Assembly: GCA_934644965.1 (NCBI GenBank)
Contig: CAKUDG010000035.1
Coordinates: 1-24,394 of the forward strand
Source of the DNA: an uncultured Victivallales bacterium
Lineage (GTDB): Bacteria > Verrucomicrobiota > Lentisphaeria > Victivallales > UBA1829
Direction of reading: 5' to 3'
DNA: 24,394 nucleotides
Shown here: piece after piece, positions 6,217-14,865 of the stretch
Layout: every line of letters starts with the position of its first letter
Numbering within the stretch: the stretch's first letter is position 1
Program-made: the position numbers and the translations under genes
Notes under the pieces: generated by a model
What the model saw: the letters and a program-made list of their open reading frames with translations, nothing else
What the model was told of the DNA's origin: nothing
Database searches by the model: none

Positions 6217-7937
6217 TCTGCAAGCGGAAGATAGACTTGGAAAACCGTGCCCTCCCGTGCGGACGAGGTGAAACGCAGATAGCCGGAAAGATCCTTGACC
6301 TGTTCCAGAACCGCGGGAAGCCCCAGCCCGAGATGAGTGGAATCCTTGGTGGAGAAGAAGGGTTCAAAGATCTTTTTCAGATTTTCTTCCGGAATGGGAG
6401 CGCCGTTGTCGCGGACGGAAATCAGGCAGTAGGTGGATTCCCCGACAAGAAATTCATCCCTGAAAGCCGCGTCAGCCTGATATTCCGAAACAGAGACGGC
6501 AATCGTCTTCTGGGAAGGTTCCGTCTCAGCAGCTTCCTCCTCCCCGGAAGAAGACGTCAGCGCTTCCGCCGCATTGCTGCAGAGATTCATGACAATCGCT
6601 TCGACTTCCTCCGAAGACGCATGCACCGGAAGCGGTTTCTCCGGAAGGGAAAGCTCCAGTTCAATTTCACTCGGCAGAGTTTCCCTGCAGGTGTTCAGGA
6701 CATCCAGGACAAGAGGGGGAATATCGACTTTCCTCCTTCTGGCAGAGGGATCTCCCCGGAATCCCGGAAACATGGCGTGAAGCCTCCGCAAGAGCGCGTC
6801 CGCCGTCTTGTAGGCACTTTCCGCGGCCTCGGCGGCCTGGGACGCGTTCGGATCCTCTTTCAGAAGGGATAGGTAGGGGGAGAGGGAGTTCAGGACGTCA
6901 TGAAGATCCTTCCTGATGCCGGCGGCAAGATTCCGGAGAACTTCCATTTTTCTGGAAAGGATTTCCTTTTCATCGAGCATATCGTCGGAAGTGATGTCGT
7001 CGATCGAAAGAATCACAAAGGAAGGCTTTCCCGTTGGCCCCGCGACCGGGGAAAAGAAAATGTTGACGGTGCGTTCACGTCCTTTGTCCACAGATATCTT
7101 TTCCCGTTTCTTTTCCTTTTTCGTTCCGGAATGCAGAGCCGCCTCCATCTGAAGCTGATACGGTTTCAGTTCCGGAATCAGCATGAAGAGATTCCGTCCG
7201 GAGATGGCGGAGGGATTCTTATAAAAGAAATTCGCGGCCTTTTTGTTGAAATCCATAATGTTGCCGTCTTTGTCCAGAGAGATGAGGACGGAGTCGATTG
7301 CTTCCACGAAGGCCTGAAGTTTCTGCTGTTTCCCTGTCAGGCGTTTTTCCAGAGAACGGCTGATCCGGTCATAGCGGAACAGAATCCCGTAGGAGATGGC
7401 ACAGCCTATGCAGAGGATGACCATCAGAATCAAAAAGAGAATCTGAACCGTCACATTTCGGTTGTCGATGGTTTCTTCGAGATCCTCCACGAAAACCGCA
7501 AGTTTCCGCAAAAGAAGTTCAGAGGCGTTGTCAAAGGCTTTTTCCAGGTCTGCCGTGTCTTCGGAATCTCCGGAAAGATGCTGGTAATTTTCTCCGAGAA
7601 TCCTTTTGAATTCAGCAAGTTCTGTATCAATGTTCGCTTTCGGTTCGATTTCCTTCAGATGGGCGGCGGTGGCGGCGGCTTTGTTCAGGCGCGCCCAGAG
7701 AGCGTCGGGGCTGTGGTCCCGGTAACCTGAGGCCATTTCCCTGAACATCAGATTGACCTGGAGAATTTCCGTCTCAAATTTTCTGGCAGTCGTGTTCAGA
7801 TCCGCAAATTTCCCTCCCAGTCCGCGGACCGCGAAGAAGGAAAGAAGATTGATCCCGATGACAATGAGAAAGATCAGCCCGATCAACAGATAAACCGTTC
7901 CGAAAAACTGCCGGAATGTACCCTTGCTCCTGTCCAT
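6213..7937 (-). CDS. Membrane histidine-kinase-like protein with a substituted H-box
   Basis: A protein of 574 residues. Transmembrane segments at about 14-36 and 164-187 flank a helical extracytoplasmic domain. A PAS domain follows (about 205-320), then a dimerisation domain (330-390) and an ATPase domain (about 435-574). The H-box reads NLAAGIRKDLHDVLNSL; in NtrB-type kinases it reads LAAGIAHDxNNxL, so the phospho-acceptor His is Lys343 here. A His (H346) sits three residues on. The N-box (MNLCSNAAEAL) and G2 box (LGLGLP) look normal, but the G1 box is DNGAPIP with its second Gly replaced. It may be a pseudokinase, a phosphatase-only sensor, or use H346. The ATG at 7937 has GGGAG about nine bases upstream. 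Its stop overlaps hemW. No response regulator lies nearby. Confidence 0.85.
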   Translation of the reverse strand: MDRSKGTFRQFFGTVYLLIGLIFLIVIGINLLSFFAVRGLGGKFADLNTTARKFETEILQVNLMFREMASGYRDHSPDALWARLNKAAATAAHLKEIEPKANIDTELAEFKRILGENYQHLSGDSEDTADLEKAFDNASELLLRKLAVFVEDLEETIDNRNVTVQILFLILMVILCIGCAISYGILFRYDRISRSLEKRLTGKQQKLQAFVEAIDSVLISLDKDGNIMDFNKKAANFFYKNPSAISGRNLFMLIPELKPYQLQMEAALHSGTKKEKKREKISVDKGRERTVNIFFSPVAGPTGKPSFVILSIDDITSDDMLDEKEILSRKMEVLRNLAAGIRKDLHDVLNSLSPYLSLLKEDPNASQAAEAAESAYKTADALLRRLHAMFPGFRGDPSARRRKVDIPPLVLDVLNTCRETLPSEIELELSLPEKPLPVHASSEEVEAIVMNLCSNAAEALTSSSGEEEAAETEPSQKTIAVSVSEYQADAAFRDEFLVGESTYCLISVRDNGAPIPEENLKKIFEPFFSTKDSTHLGLGLPAVLEQVKDLSGYLRFTSSAREGTVFQVYLPLAE

Positions 7938-7991
7938 GTTTTCTGCTCCCTGTTTTTGATGAGTAGTGACGTAGTAGTCGTGGTGGTCAAG

Positions 7992-8060
7992 GCAATGTTT
8001 TCATTTCGTTACACACTCTCTGCCGGAGCGGGAAAACATTGCGGGGGGAGAGACTCTCCC
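7992..8060. repeat. Inverted repeats in the possible leader of the kinase-like gene
   Basis: GCAATGTTTTC (7992-8002) is exactly complementary to GAAAACATTGC (8032-8042), giving an 11-bp stem with a 29-base loop. Just beyond lies the palindrome GGGAGAGACTCTCCC (8046-8060). Both lie 55-120 bases upstream of the kinase-like start codon. Confidence 0.55.
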
Positions 8061-8313
8061 GTGACTGACAAACGGCTCTCCGGAAAGGGGAAATCCGTTG
8101 TTTCCGGCTTTGTTCCCGGCTTTTCATCTTCTTCATCTTGTCACAGACGTCATAACGGCTGCTTTTGATTATAATAAACCGATGGGAAGCAAAATCCAGA
8201 AAAAATTAGGAAATAGAAGTGTTTTTTTATGCTTTTTCCCTCTTTTCAGAGTCTTTTTGGGAATTTTTTTTCGTCTTTTTTCGGAATCCGGAGGAACTTT
8301 TTCAGAAAGTTTC

Positions 8314-8342
8314 CTGTCAAAGAATGATTGAGCAATTATATT
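8314..8342 (+). promoter_or_regulatory. Putative sigma70-type promoter for the Pmp3-family gene
   Basis: CTGTCA (8314-8319), a 17-base spacer and TATATT (8337-8342) give a fair match to the consensus. Transcription would start near 8349, about 20 bases before the ATG. This is an eye match only. Confidence 0.4.
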
Positions 8343-8367
8343 TTTCTGAACTTTTCCATCAGGAAGG

Positions 8368-8571
8368 ATGGGTATCATCATGGGATGCGGGCGAGCTTTG
8401 ATCTGTCTTCTGCTGCCTCCTCTTGCTGTTCTTGACAAGGGATGCGGCGCGGTTCTTCTGACCACCGTCCTCTGGCTCTGCGGATGGATCCCGGGAACTA
8501 TCGCAGCCATTATTTTCTGTTCCCAGAACGATGGTCACAACAATGACGGGAACGGAGGAACAACGGAATAA
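8368..8571 (+). CDS. Pmp3/YqaE-family small membrane protein (UPF0057)
   Basis: A protein of 67 residues with two transmembrane segments. The core ALICLLLPPLAVLDKGCGAVLL...WLCGWIPGTIAAIIF matches the Pmp3/YqaE signature (LLPPLAV, glycine pair, GWIPG). Members are small hydrophobic proteins of the cytoplasmic membrane, linked in yeast and plants to membrane potential and salt stress; the bacterial role is unclear. The tail is Asn/Gly-rich and hydrophilic (NDGHNNDGNGG). AGGAAGG directly abuts the first ATG (8368); a second in-frame ATG at 8380 is the alternative start. It stands alone between divergent and downstream spacers with its own candidate promoter. Confidence 0.85.
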   Translation: MGIIMGCGRALICLLLPPLAVLDKGCGAVLLTTVLWLCGWIPGTIAAIIFCSQNDGHNNDGNGGTTE

Positions 8572-9073
8572 GGGGGAAAAGGGATCTTTCAGTCCGTCGT
8601 CACACGAGTCCCCTTCCCCCGCTCCTTTTTCCCCATTTTTCTCTGCTGTCTGCGGCGCTTCCTTCTTTTCCGCATTTCCGAGTCCGCCGGATCCGGATGG
8701 CCGGGACACTGAATTTCATTCACGGAGAATTTTCATCCACCATTCCTTCCCTGAAGATTGCTCCCCGACCCGCCGCAGGCGTGCGGAAGGGGCCGGATGC
8801 ATGTTTGCGCAGGGGGAGGATACACCCATTTCTGCTGTTTCTTCATCGTGTGCAAAGGGGGGAAAAGTGAAGAGAGACACTCATTCTTCTCCCCCCAACA
8901 ACGCTTCCCCCCGCCGCTGTTTCTCCAGGCTCTGCGGACGGATTCTCCGCCGGAAGCTGTTTTCGGGATTTCCGCTTGAAAAAAAGAAACAGCCCGTGTA
9001 CATTCCTCCTTTCCTGATCATAAACGGTGTGAACAGAAAATTGAATTCGGACGGCAACGCGGGGAGCGTGAAA
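8572..9073. other. Geneless spacer upstream of dxs
   Basis: The dxs frame stays open through this whole stretch, but its translation is Ser/Pro/Arg-rich low-complexity sequence with no family resemblance, so I leave it untranslated. The DNA is pyrimidine-rich around 8580-8660. A small hairpin (GCGGA...TCCGC) lies near 8935-8951. A candidate dxs promoter lies at 8976-9004. Confidence 0.5.
8976..9004 (+). promoter_or_regulatory. Putative promoter for dxs
   Basis: TTGAAA (8976-8981), a 17-base spacer and TACATT (8999-9004). Transcription from about 9011 would leave a leader of some 60 bases before the GTG at 9074, consistent with that start. Confidence 0.35.
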
Positions 9074-11020
9074 GTGGGAAAACGTATTCTGGACGGGATC
9101 GACTCTCCGGAAGCATTGAAGAAACTCACGATGGATGAGCTGAATCAGCTTTCCCGGGAAATTCATTCTGAAATCATTGAGGTGGTTGCCCGGAACGGAG
9201 GGCATCTTGCGCCGAATCTCGGAGTCACGGACCTGACAATCGCGCTGCACCGGGTGTTCGATATGCCGCGGGACAAAATTATTTTCGATGTCGGGCACCA
9301 GTCCTATCCCCACAAACTTCTGACAGGCCGCCGTAAGGAATTCCATTCCATCCGCAAGGAGGAGGGTCTTTCCGGCTTTACGAAAGCCGATGAATCTGCC
9401 TTTGATCCCTTCGGAGCCGGCCATGCCGGGACGGCCATTTCCGCAGCAATGGGGTTTGCCGCCGCCCGGGACCTGAACGGGACGGATGAACATATTGTGG
9501 CTCTGCTCGGAGACGGTGCTCTCGGATGCGGCATTTCCCTGGAGGCAATGAATAATGTCCGATCCAGCTGCCGCAATCTGATTATTGTTCTCAATGACAA
9601 CAAGATGTCGATTTCGAGAAGCACGGGGGCGATTCCGAACTATCTCAACAGCATTATCACAGGCCGCAATTACAACCGTTTCAAGGCATTTACAAAGATG
9701 TCCATTGAACGTCTTCCCGGGGGCGGCGAAATTGTGGGAAGCATTCAGAAGTTGGAGACCTCTTTGAAAAGTCTTTTTGTTCCGGGGCTTTTTTTCGAGG
9801 CAATGGGCTTGCGTTACATCGGCCCCATCAACGGGCATCAGCTTCCGGAACTGATCGAGACCTTTGAACGGGTGAAAAAGTTTAACCGTCCCGTTCTGGT
9901 ACATGTTATTACGGAAAAGGGACATGGGTGCGAGTATGCGAAGGATGCTCCGGAGAAGTTTCACGGAGTTTCCAGCTTCAATCCGGAAAACGGAGCACTG
10001 ATGGCGCAGGGGAAGGGAGAGACGTTTTCCTCTGCATTCGGAGAAGAACTTGTCAGGCTTGCGGAAAAAGATTCCCGGATCGTCGGGATCACGGCGGCCA
10101 TGTGTGCCGGAACGGGGATGACTTCCTTTGCTGCGAAGTTCCACGACCGCTTTTTTGATGTCGGGATCGCCGAGGAACATGCCCTGGTGTTTGCGGCGGG
10201 ACTGGCCGCGGCGGGGAAGCGGCCGGTTGTCGCCATCTACGCAACTTTTCTGCAGAGGGCTCTGGACTGTGTGTTTCATGACATCTGCCTTCAGAATCTT
10301 CCCGTTGTGATCTGTGCCGACCGTGCCGGCATCGTGGAGGACGGCCCGACGCATCACGGAATTTATGACCTCTCCTTCCTGCAGGCGATGCCGAATCTTT
10401 CCATCCTGGCGCCCCGGAATGAACGCGAACTGGAAAGGATGCTGCAAAAGGCGCTTGAACAGGAAAAACCTGTGCTCATCCGCTATCCGCGCGGAGGATC
10501 GGGAATGACGGCTCCGGGAGGAGATCCTCCGCAAATTTCCCCGCTGGAATGGGGCCGTGCGGAAATCCTCCGGACAGGTTCGGACCTGGCAATCTGGACC
10601 TTCGGACGCGAAGCCGTGACGGCCTTGAAGGCCGCGGATCTGATCCGGGAAAAAACCGGCCGGGAAGCCGCCGTCGTGAACGCCCGTTTCCTGAAGCCTT
10701 TCGACCGCGCGCAACTGGAAGCTCATGCGGCACTCATGCCGATTGTTACGCTGGAGGACCATGTCAAAACCGGGGGGCTCGCCTCAATTGCGGAATCTGT
10801 CCTGGCCCGGATTCCTCATCACGGGCTTCTGAGCTTCGGATGGAAAGCGGAAGACATCGTCCAGCACGGATCACCGGATTCCCTCCGGAAAAACCATGGC
10901 ATGTCTGCGGAACAGATTGCCGAAAGCGCGACGAAGCGCTTCTTCTCTCCGGAAGACGGCCATTCGGCAATCTTGGATTCTTCCCCTGTCCGTAACAGCC
11001 CGGGGAAAAAGGATCCGTAA
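9074..11020 (+). CDS. dxs: 1-deoxy-D-xylulose-5-phosphate synthase
   Basis: A protein of 648 residues (E. coli Dxs has 620). It makes DXP from pyruvate and glyceraldehyde 3-phosphate using thiamine diphosphate, the first step of the MEP isoprenoid pathway. Visible motifs are GGHLAPNLGVTDLTIALH, DVGHQSYPHKLLTGR, the ThDP-binding GDGAL...NDNKMSIS (146-180), ITAAMCAGTGM, FDVGIAEEHALVFAAG and ADRAGIVEDGPTHHG. The family's usual EQHA is EEHA here, GHSST is GHAGT, and the DRAG loop lacks a residue before DGPTH. The start is uncertain. I chose GTG 9074 because GGGGAG lies eight bases upstream and homology begins at once (KRILDGIDSPEALKKL); GTG 9029 lacks a ribosome site and an ATG near 8801 would add about 90 unrelated residues. 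Confidence 0.93.
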   Translation: MGKRILDGIDSPEALKKLTMDELNQLSREIHSEIIEVVARNGGHLAPNLGVTDLTIALHRVFDMPRDKIIFDVGHQSYPHKLLTGRRKEFHSIRKEEGLSGFTKADESAFDPFGAGHAGTAISAAMGFAAARDLNGTDEHIVALLGDGALGCGISLEAMNNVRSSCRNLIIVLNDNKMSISRSTGAIPNYLNSIITGRNYNRFKAFTKMSIERLPGGGEIVGSIQKLETSLKSLFVPGLFFEAMGLRYIGPINGHQLPELIETFERVKKFNRPVLVHVITEKGHGCEYAKDAPEKFHGVSSFNPENGALMAQGKGETFSSAFGEELVRLAEKDSRIVGITAAMCAGTGMTSFAAKFHDRFFDVGIAEEHALVFAAGLAAAGKRPVVAIYATFLQRALDCVFHDICLQNLPVVICADRAGIVEDGPTHHGIYDLSFLQAMPNLSILAPRNERELERMLQKALEQEKPVLIRYPRGGSGMTAPGGDPPQISPLEWGRAEILRTGSDLAIWTFGREAVTALKAADLIREKTGREAAVVNARFLKPFDRAQLEAHAALMPIVTLEDHVKTGGLASIAESVLARIPHHGLLSFGWKAEDIVQHGSPDSLRKNHGMSAEQIAESATKRFFSPEDGHSAILDSSPVRNSPGKKDP

Positions 11021-11383
11021 GAGAGAGATGGGAATGAAAGAGGGTAGTGAAACGAAAGAAGAATGCTTCTCTTTTCCCCCTTTGCAACATATTGAAAGAA
11101 TAGTTGAATTTGACGATTCCGAGGAAGAAGGGTTCCCCTCTGAATGCTGAAAGTTCCCTGATCCCTCTCCGCCTCCTTCTGAAACAGATCCTTGAAAGAC
11201 ATTCCGGACTTTGCCATCCCATTCAGACCGGGGCTGTAAAATGAAAAACTTCGATTGATTTGAAAGTGTCTTCATGATATAGTACTGTACACGCCCAGAA
11301 AAAAGAGAACAGAGTAGCCGTACCCTCCCGGCACTGATGACCAGCGGCAGAACGCAAATGAAACGAAATCGGATGACTCCCTC
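11021..11383. other. Spacer between dxs and the FHA kinase
   Basis: No gene is seen. A minus-strand frame (10871-11275) overlaps the dxs 3' end and has no family features. A weak hairpin (AGAAG-AATG-CTTCT, near 11058) before a C/T-rich run may end dxs transcription. The right part contains a good promoter for the next gene. Confidence 0.5.
11255..11283 (+). promoter_or_regulatory. Extended -10 promoter for the FHA kinase
   Basis: TTGATT (11255-11260), a 17-base spacer and TATAGT (11278-11283) preceded by TGA, giving an extended -10 (TGATATAGT). It would produce a leader of about 95 bases before the ATG at 11384. Confidence 0.55.
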
Positions 11384-13054
11384 ATGACGGAAGACACCAC
11401 AGGAACAGCAACGGCAATCGGACGTTTTCGCCTGGAAATCATTTCAGGTCCCTTGAAAGGCACGTTCTATCCCATTCTGGATAAAAAAGTCACGGTGGGA
11501 AGATCGCTGGAGGCCGATATCTGCATAGACGACATTCTGATTTCCCGCCAGCAGTGCATTCTGACCTTCAGCGGAGGCCACTGGTTCATTGAGGATGCCG
11601 GCAGCACAAACGGCACCTGGCTGGTCGGACAGAAACTGAAAAGCCGTGCCCTGCTTCCGATCAATACGCCGGTACGAATCGGGAAAACCATGTTTGAGAT
11701 TTTCGATCTTACGCGGGACAAAACGGAATTTACCGGCAGAGACTGGCGGATTCTTCTGAAACTTTCCGGGGATCAGATCGTGGACGAGATGGATTCTCCG
11801 GAAGCGTATGATTTCGGGGGGACAGGGAGCGTGACGCGCCTGCTGGACGGGCTTTACCATTTCCAGAATACGATTGCCGGAGTGCAGGACGAACAGGAAC
11901 TGCATCCGAAAATGCTTTCCTCGCTCTGCCGTATCATGCCGGACTATGACGTGTATTCGCTGACCTATGATATTGAGAAATCACAGTTTGCCATCAAGGC
12001 GTCGCGCAATGCCGCGGGTTCTCTGAAGAATCCTTCGATTCAGGATCTGAATCTGGATCTGGTGGATTATGTGAAGGAGACCCGGGAATCGGCGGTGTTT
12101 CAGAGCGAGCAGGAGAAATGCGTCATTATTCTTCCCATGCGCGGGAAACAGCAGCTGAACGGGATTTTCTATCTGTCCGGGCTGGCGAGCCGGATGCGTA
12201 CTCTGAGCGGAGAGGAACTCCGGATGCTTTCGGTGATCGGATATATTGCGGGGATGGCGGTGGAGCACAACCGCGTGATTGAGGTGAATGTGAAGAACCG
12301 TCTTCCGGTGAGGGGGAAAGCGGGGCTGGAGCTGTCTCATTACATTCAGAACATCATTACCGGACTGGACGGCTGCGTCAATCTTCTGCGCCTGGGAATG
12401 GATGAGAACGACAGGAAGCTTTCCGATGAGGCCTGGGGACTGATGAACAAAAACCAGCGCCGTTTGAGCGGAGTGGCTCTGGATCTGTTCACACTTGTAA
12501 ATGAATATGCTCCTGAAATGGAAGTGCAGGACATCCCGGCATTGCTCCGCGAAGCCTGCAGTGCAGGGTTTGATGCGCTTGCCGCGGAAAATATTCATCT
12601 GGAAGCGGCGGAGGAATTATGCTCCGCCGATGTCCCCCTGATGGCAGAAATCGATGCTCCGGGCATTCAGAGAGTGCTGCAGAATCTGATTCTGAATGCG
12701 GAGTATTCCATTCTCTGCCGTCGGACACGGCCTGACGACAGAGAACCGAAAGGACTGATCCGCCTTTTCTGTACGCTGAGCCGGACCAGGACAGAACTGA
12801 CTGTCAGTGTGAAAGACAATGGAGTGGGCATTTCACCGAAAGTGCTCCGGAAGCTGTTCAATCTGTCGCTTCCTGCGGGATCAACTCCGGGCATCGGGCT
12901 GGGTCTTGCCGTCTGCAAAAAGATTGTGGAGGCCCATGGCGGAAGAATTTCAGCGGAATCGGATCCGGGAAGGGGTTCTATCTTTTCCTTCTGTCTGCCC
13001 GTCACCCGCAGGAACGGTGATACGAGCACGCGGTCCATCAAACGTTTCGAGTAA
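11384..13054 (+). CDS. Cytoplasmic FHA-GAF sensor histidine kinase
   Basis: A protein of 556 residues without transmembrane segments. An FHA domain (about 15-110) carries the phosphothreonine-pocket motifs GRS (39-41), SRQQ (54-57; the usual SRxH His is Gln) and NGT (76-78). A GAF-like domain follows (about 155-300). The kinase core has H319 in ELSHYIQNIITGL, an N-box QNLILNAEYS (433-442), G1 DNGVGI (478-483) and G2 GIGLGLAV. It should autophosphorylate in response to phosphoprotein binding or a small ligand, but no response regulator is adjacent. The ATG at 11384 is the only usual start after an in-frame stop, yet no ribosome-binding site is visible. FHA fused to a histidine kinase links Ser/Thr-type and two-component signalling. 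Confidence 0.9.
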   Translation: MTEDTTGTATAIGRFRLEIISGPLKGTFYPILDKKVTVGRSLEADICIDDILISRQQCILTFSGGHWFIEDAGSTNGTWLVGQKLKSRALLPINTPVRIGKTMFEIFDLTRDKTEFTGRDWRILLKLSGDQIVDEMDSPEAYDFGGTGSVTRLLDGLYHFQNTIAGVQDEQELHPKMLSSLCRIMPDYDVYSLTYDIEKSQFAIKASRNAAGSLKNPSIQDLNLDLVDYVKETRESAVFQSEQEKCVIILPMRGKQQLNGIFYLSGLASRMRTLSGEELRMLSVIGYIAGMAVEHNRVIEVNVKNRLPVRGKAGLELSHYIQNIITGLDGCVNLLRLGMDENDRKLSDEAWGLMNKNQRRLSGVALDLFTLVNEYAPEMEVQDIPALLREACSAGFDALAAENIHLEAAEELCSADVPLMAEIDAPGIQRVLQNLILNAEYSILCRRTRPDDREPKGLIRLFCTLSRTRTELTVSVKDNGVGISPKVLRKLFNLSLPAGSTPGIGLGLAVCKKIVEAHGGRISAESDPGRGSIFSFCLPVTRRNGDTSTRSIKRFE

Positions 13055-13135
13055 GAGGAAAGAACGCCGTTGAGCGGATATGCGGAGAAAAAACGCATTG
13101 TCACCGTGAGAAAAGACGGCAAGGAGTTTTATGTT

Positions 13136-13510
13136 ATGCAGCGTATTTATGAACTGGTTCTGTCGATTCCGCCATCTGTCCGGACGGTGCTGCTTCTGAT
13201 CTGTTCCAATCTTTTCATGACCTTTGCCTGGTATGCTCATCTGAAGAACATGTCGGAGAAGCCCTGGTACCTGGCGGCCGTGCTCAGCTGGGGGATTGCC
13301 TTTTTTGAGTACATGCTCCAGGTTCCCGCCAACCGGATCGGATATGGGGCGATGAGCCTTCCGCAGCTGAAAATTCTTCAGGAGGTAATTACGTTGTCTG
13401 TATTTGTGCCTTTTTCGATTTTTTATATGAAGGAAGGGTTCAAGCTGGATTTTCTCTGGGCAGGTTTCTGTCTGGTGGGAGCGGTGTTCTTCATGTTCCG
13501 TTCCGCGTGA
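13136..13510 (+). CDS. DUF486 (DMT-like) membrane protein
   Basis: A protein of 124 residues with four predicted membrane helices. It matches the DUF486 pattern closely: LLLICSNLFMTFAWYAHLK, then SWGIAFFEYMLQVPANRIGYG, LKILQEVITLSVFVPFSIFYMKE and a final FCLVGAVFFMF. The family belongs to the drug/metabolite transporter superfamily and its substrate is unknown. I chose ATG 13136, which has AAGGAG nine bases upstream and gives the usual family length. A TTG at 13070 (with AGAGGA upstream) would add 22 charged residues. It follows the FHA kinase gene in the same direction by 81 bases and may be cotranscribed. Confidence 0.9.
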   Translation: MQRIYELVLSIPPSVRTVLLLICSNLFMTFAWYAHLKNMSEKPWYLAAVLSWGIAFFEYMLQVPANRIGYGAMSLPQLKILQEVITLSVFVPFSIFYMKEGFKLDFLWAGFCLVGAVFFMFRSA

Positions 13511-13698
13511 TGAGTTTTTGGCTTTTCCCTTCTCTCCGGAGAGAGGGTGAGAGGCGTGCACGGGACGGAGATAGGCCTCTCTGTGGGAAAGAGTTAAGGA
13601 AGGGGCGACAAACACACTGGGGGGAAATGCCGTTTGGAACCCGTTTTGTCCACTGCAGGGGGAGGAGTCTGAATCAGAGCTTCAGGAGACACTTTGAA

Positions 13699-14865
13699 AT
13701 GGAAATGGAAAAATACCGCAGACGCTATCTTTCAGAACTGGAAGAAAAGATCATTCCTTTCTGGGAAACACATTGCCCTGACCGTGAATTCGGAGCCTAT
13801 TTCACATGCCTTGACCGGGATGGGAGTGTTTACGACACGGAAAAGTTCATGTGGATGCAGTGGCGGATAGTCTGGATGTTTTCCGAACTGTATGTGAAGC
13901 TCCGCCCTGAAGAGTCCTGGCTGGACCTGGCCTGGAACGGATACCGTTTTCTGACCCGCTGCGGGAAGGACGCGAAGGGCCGCTATTATTTTTCCCTTCT
14001 CCGTGACGGGACACCCTCCATGGCACCCTACAATGTGTTTTCCGAATGCTTTGCCTGCATGGGAGCGGCTGCGCTGTACCGGGCGACGGGAGACGAATCC
14101 GTGCGCGCTGAAGCCGTCTCCGCATTCCGGCAGTATGTTTCGCGCAGGGACAATCCGAAGGGGGAATGGAACAAGAATCTTTCTCCGGTCCGCTATCAGA
14201 CGCTCGGCTTCCATATGATGCAGGCGAACATGGCCTCCATCATGAAGGAGTGCCTGGGAGACGATTCCTATGAAGCAAGCCTTCAAAAGACTTCTTCGTA
14301 TGTCTTTGACACCTTCTGGAACCAGGAACGCTCCCTGATGTTTGAGAACGTCCGTGAGGACGGCTCCTTCGATCTGGAAAGCATGACCGGCCGCCAGCTG
14401 AATCCGGGGCATGCGCTGGAAGCCATGTGGTTCCTCATGGACGCCGCAGAAAGACGGAACGATGAGGCCTCCATCCGGAAGGCGGCGGACATCATGCTGG
14501 CCACACTCCGGAACGGCTGGGATGAGAAATACGGAGGGCTTTTCTATTTTATGGACGCCGCCGGGAAACCCCATGTGGAACTGCAGCATTCCATGAAACT
14601 CTGGTGGGTGCACTGCGAGGCGCTGATCGCGACTCTGATGGCATACCGATATACGGGGAGAAACGAGTTCCGCGAATGGTTCGAACGTCTGGATGAATGG
14701 ACCTGGGCGCATTTCCCGGACCCGGAGTACGGGGAATGGTTCGCATATCTGGACAGACGCGGAGACGTGTCCTCCTTCCTGAAGGGGGGAAAGTGGAAGA
14801 CATTTTTCCATCTGCCCCGCATGCTGCTGGTCTGTTCGGAACTCTTTGCCGGAACGCATCACTGA
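13699..14865 (+). CDS. N-acylglucosamine 2-epimerase family protein
   Basis: A protein of 388 residues, typical of the AGE/RnBP family of (alpha/alpha)6-barrel sugar epimerases. The catalytic residues known in Anabaena AGE (R57, H239, E242, H372) correspond to R56 (MQWRIVWMF), H238 and E241 (NPGHALEAMWF) and H371 (FFHLPR). The motif QHSMKLWWVHCEALIA (296-311) is also characteristic. It probably interconverts N-acetylglucosamine and N-acetylmannosamine; cellobiose 2-epimerases share the fold, but the WWVHCEAL and FFHLPR motifs favour AGE. I chose ATG 13699 with AGGAG about ten bases upstream; the frame is open back to 13507, but that extension is Arg-rich and unlike the family. No sialic-acid or amino-sugar genes are adjacent. 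Confidence 0.9.
   Translation: MEMEKYRRRYLSELEEKIIPFWETHCPDREFGAYFTCLDRDGSVYDTEKFMWMQWRIVWMFSELYVKLRPEESWLDLAWNGYRFLTRCGKDAKGRYYFSLLRDGTPSMAPYNVFSECFACMGAAALYRATGDESVRAEAVSAFRQYVSRRDNPKGEWNKNLSPVRYQTLGFHMMQANMASIMKECLGDDSYEASLQKTSSYVFDTFWNQERSLMFENVREDGSFDLESMTGRQLNPGHALEAMWFLMDAAERRNDEASIRKAADIMLATLRNGWDEKYGGLFYFMDAAGKPHVELQHSMKLWWVHCEALIATLMAYRYTGRNEFREWFERLDEWTWAHFPDPEYGEWFAYLDRRGDVSSFLKGGKWKTFFHLPRMLLVCSELFAGTHH

Larger units (their letters stand above)
7938..8367. other. Geneless divergent region between the kinase-like gene and pmp3
   Basis: No gene is seen in 430 bases. The left half holds inverted repeats and would form a leader for the kinase-like gene if transcribed from about 8165. 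The right half (8215-8345) is T-rich on the plus strand and includes AACTTT-TTCAG-AAAGTT (8295-8311). A self-complementary ATTATAAT at 8168-8175 could serve as a -10 in either direction, but no good -35 matches it. Confidence 0.5.

Noticed and set aside
8843..10762. Minus-strand open frame of 639 codons opposite dxs
   Set aside because: It lies antisense to dxs, whose motifs are unmistakable. Long antisense frames are common in this window because of its codon usage.
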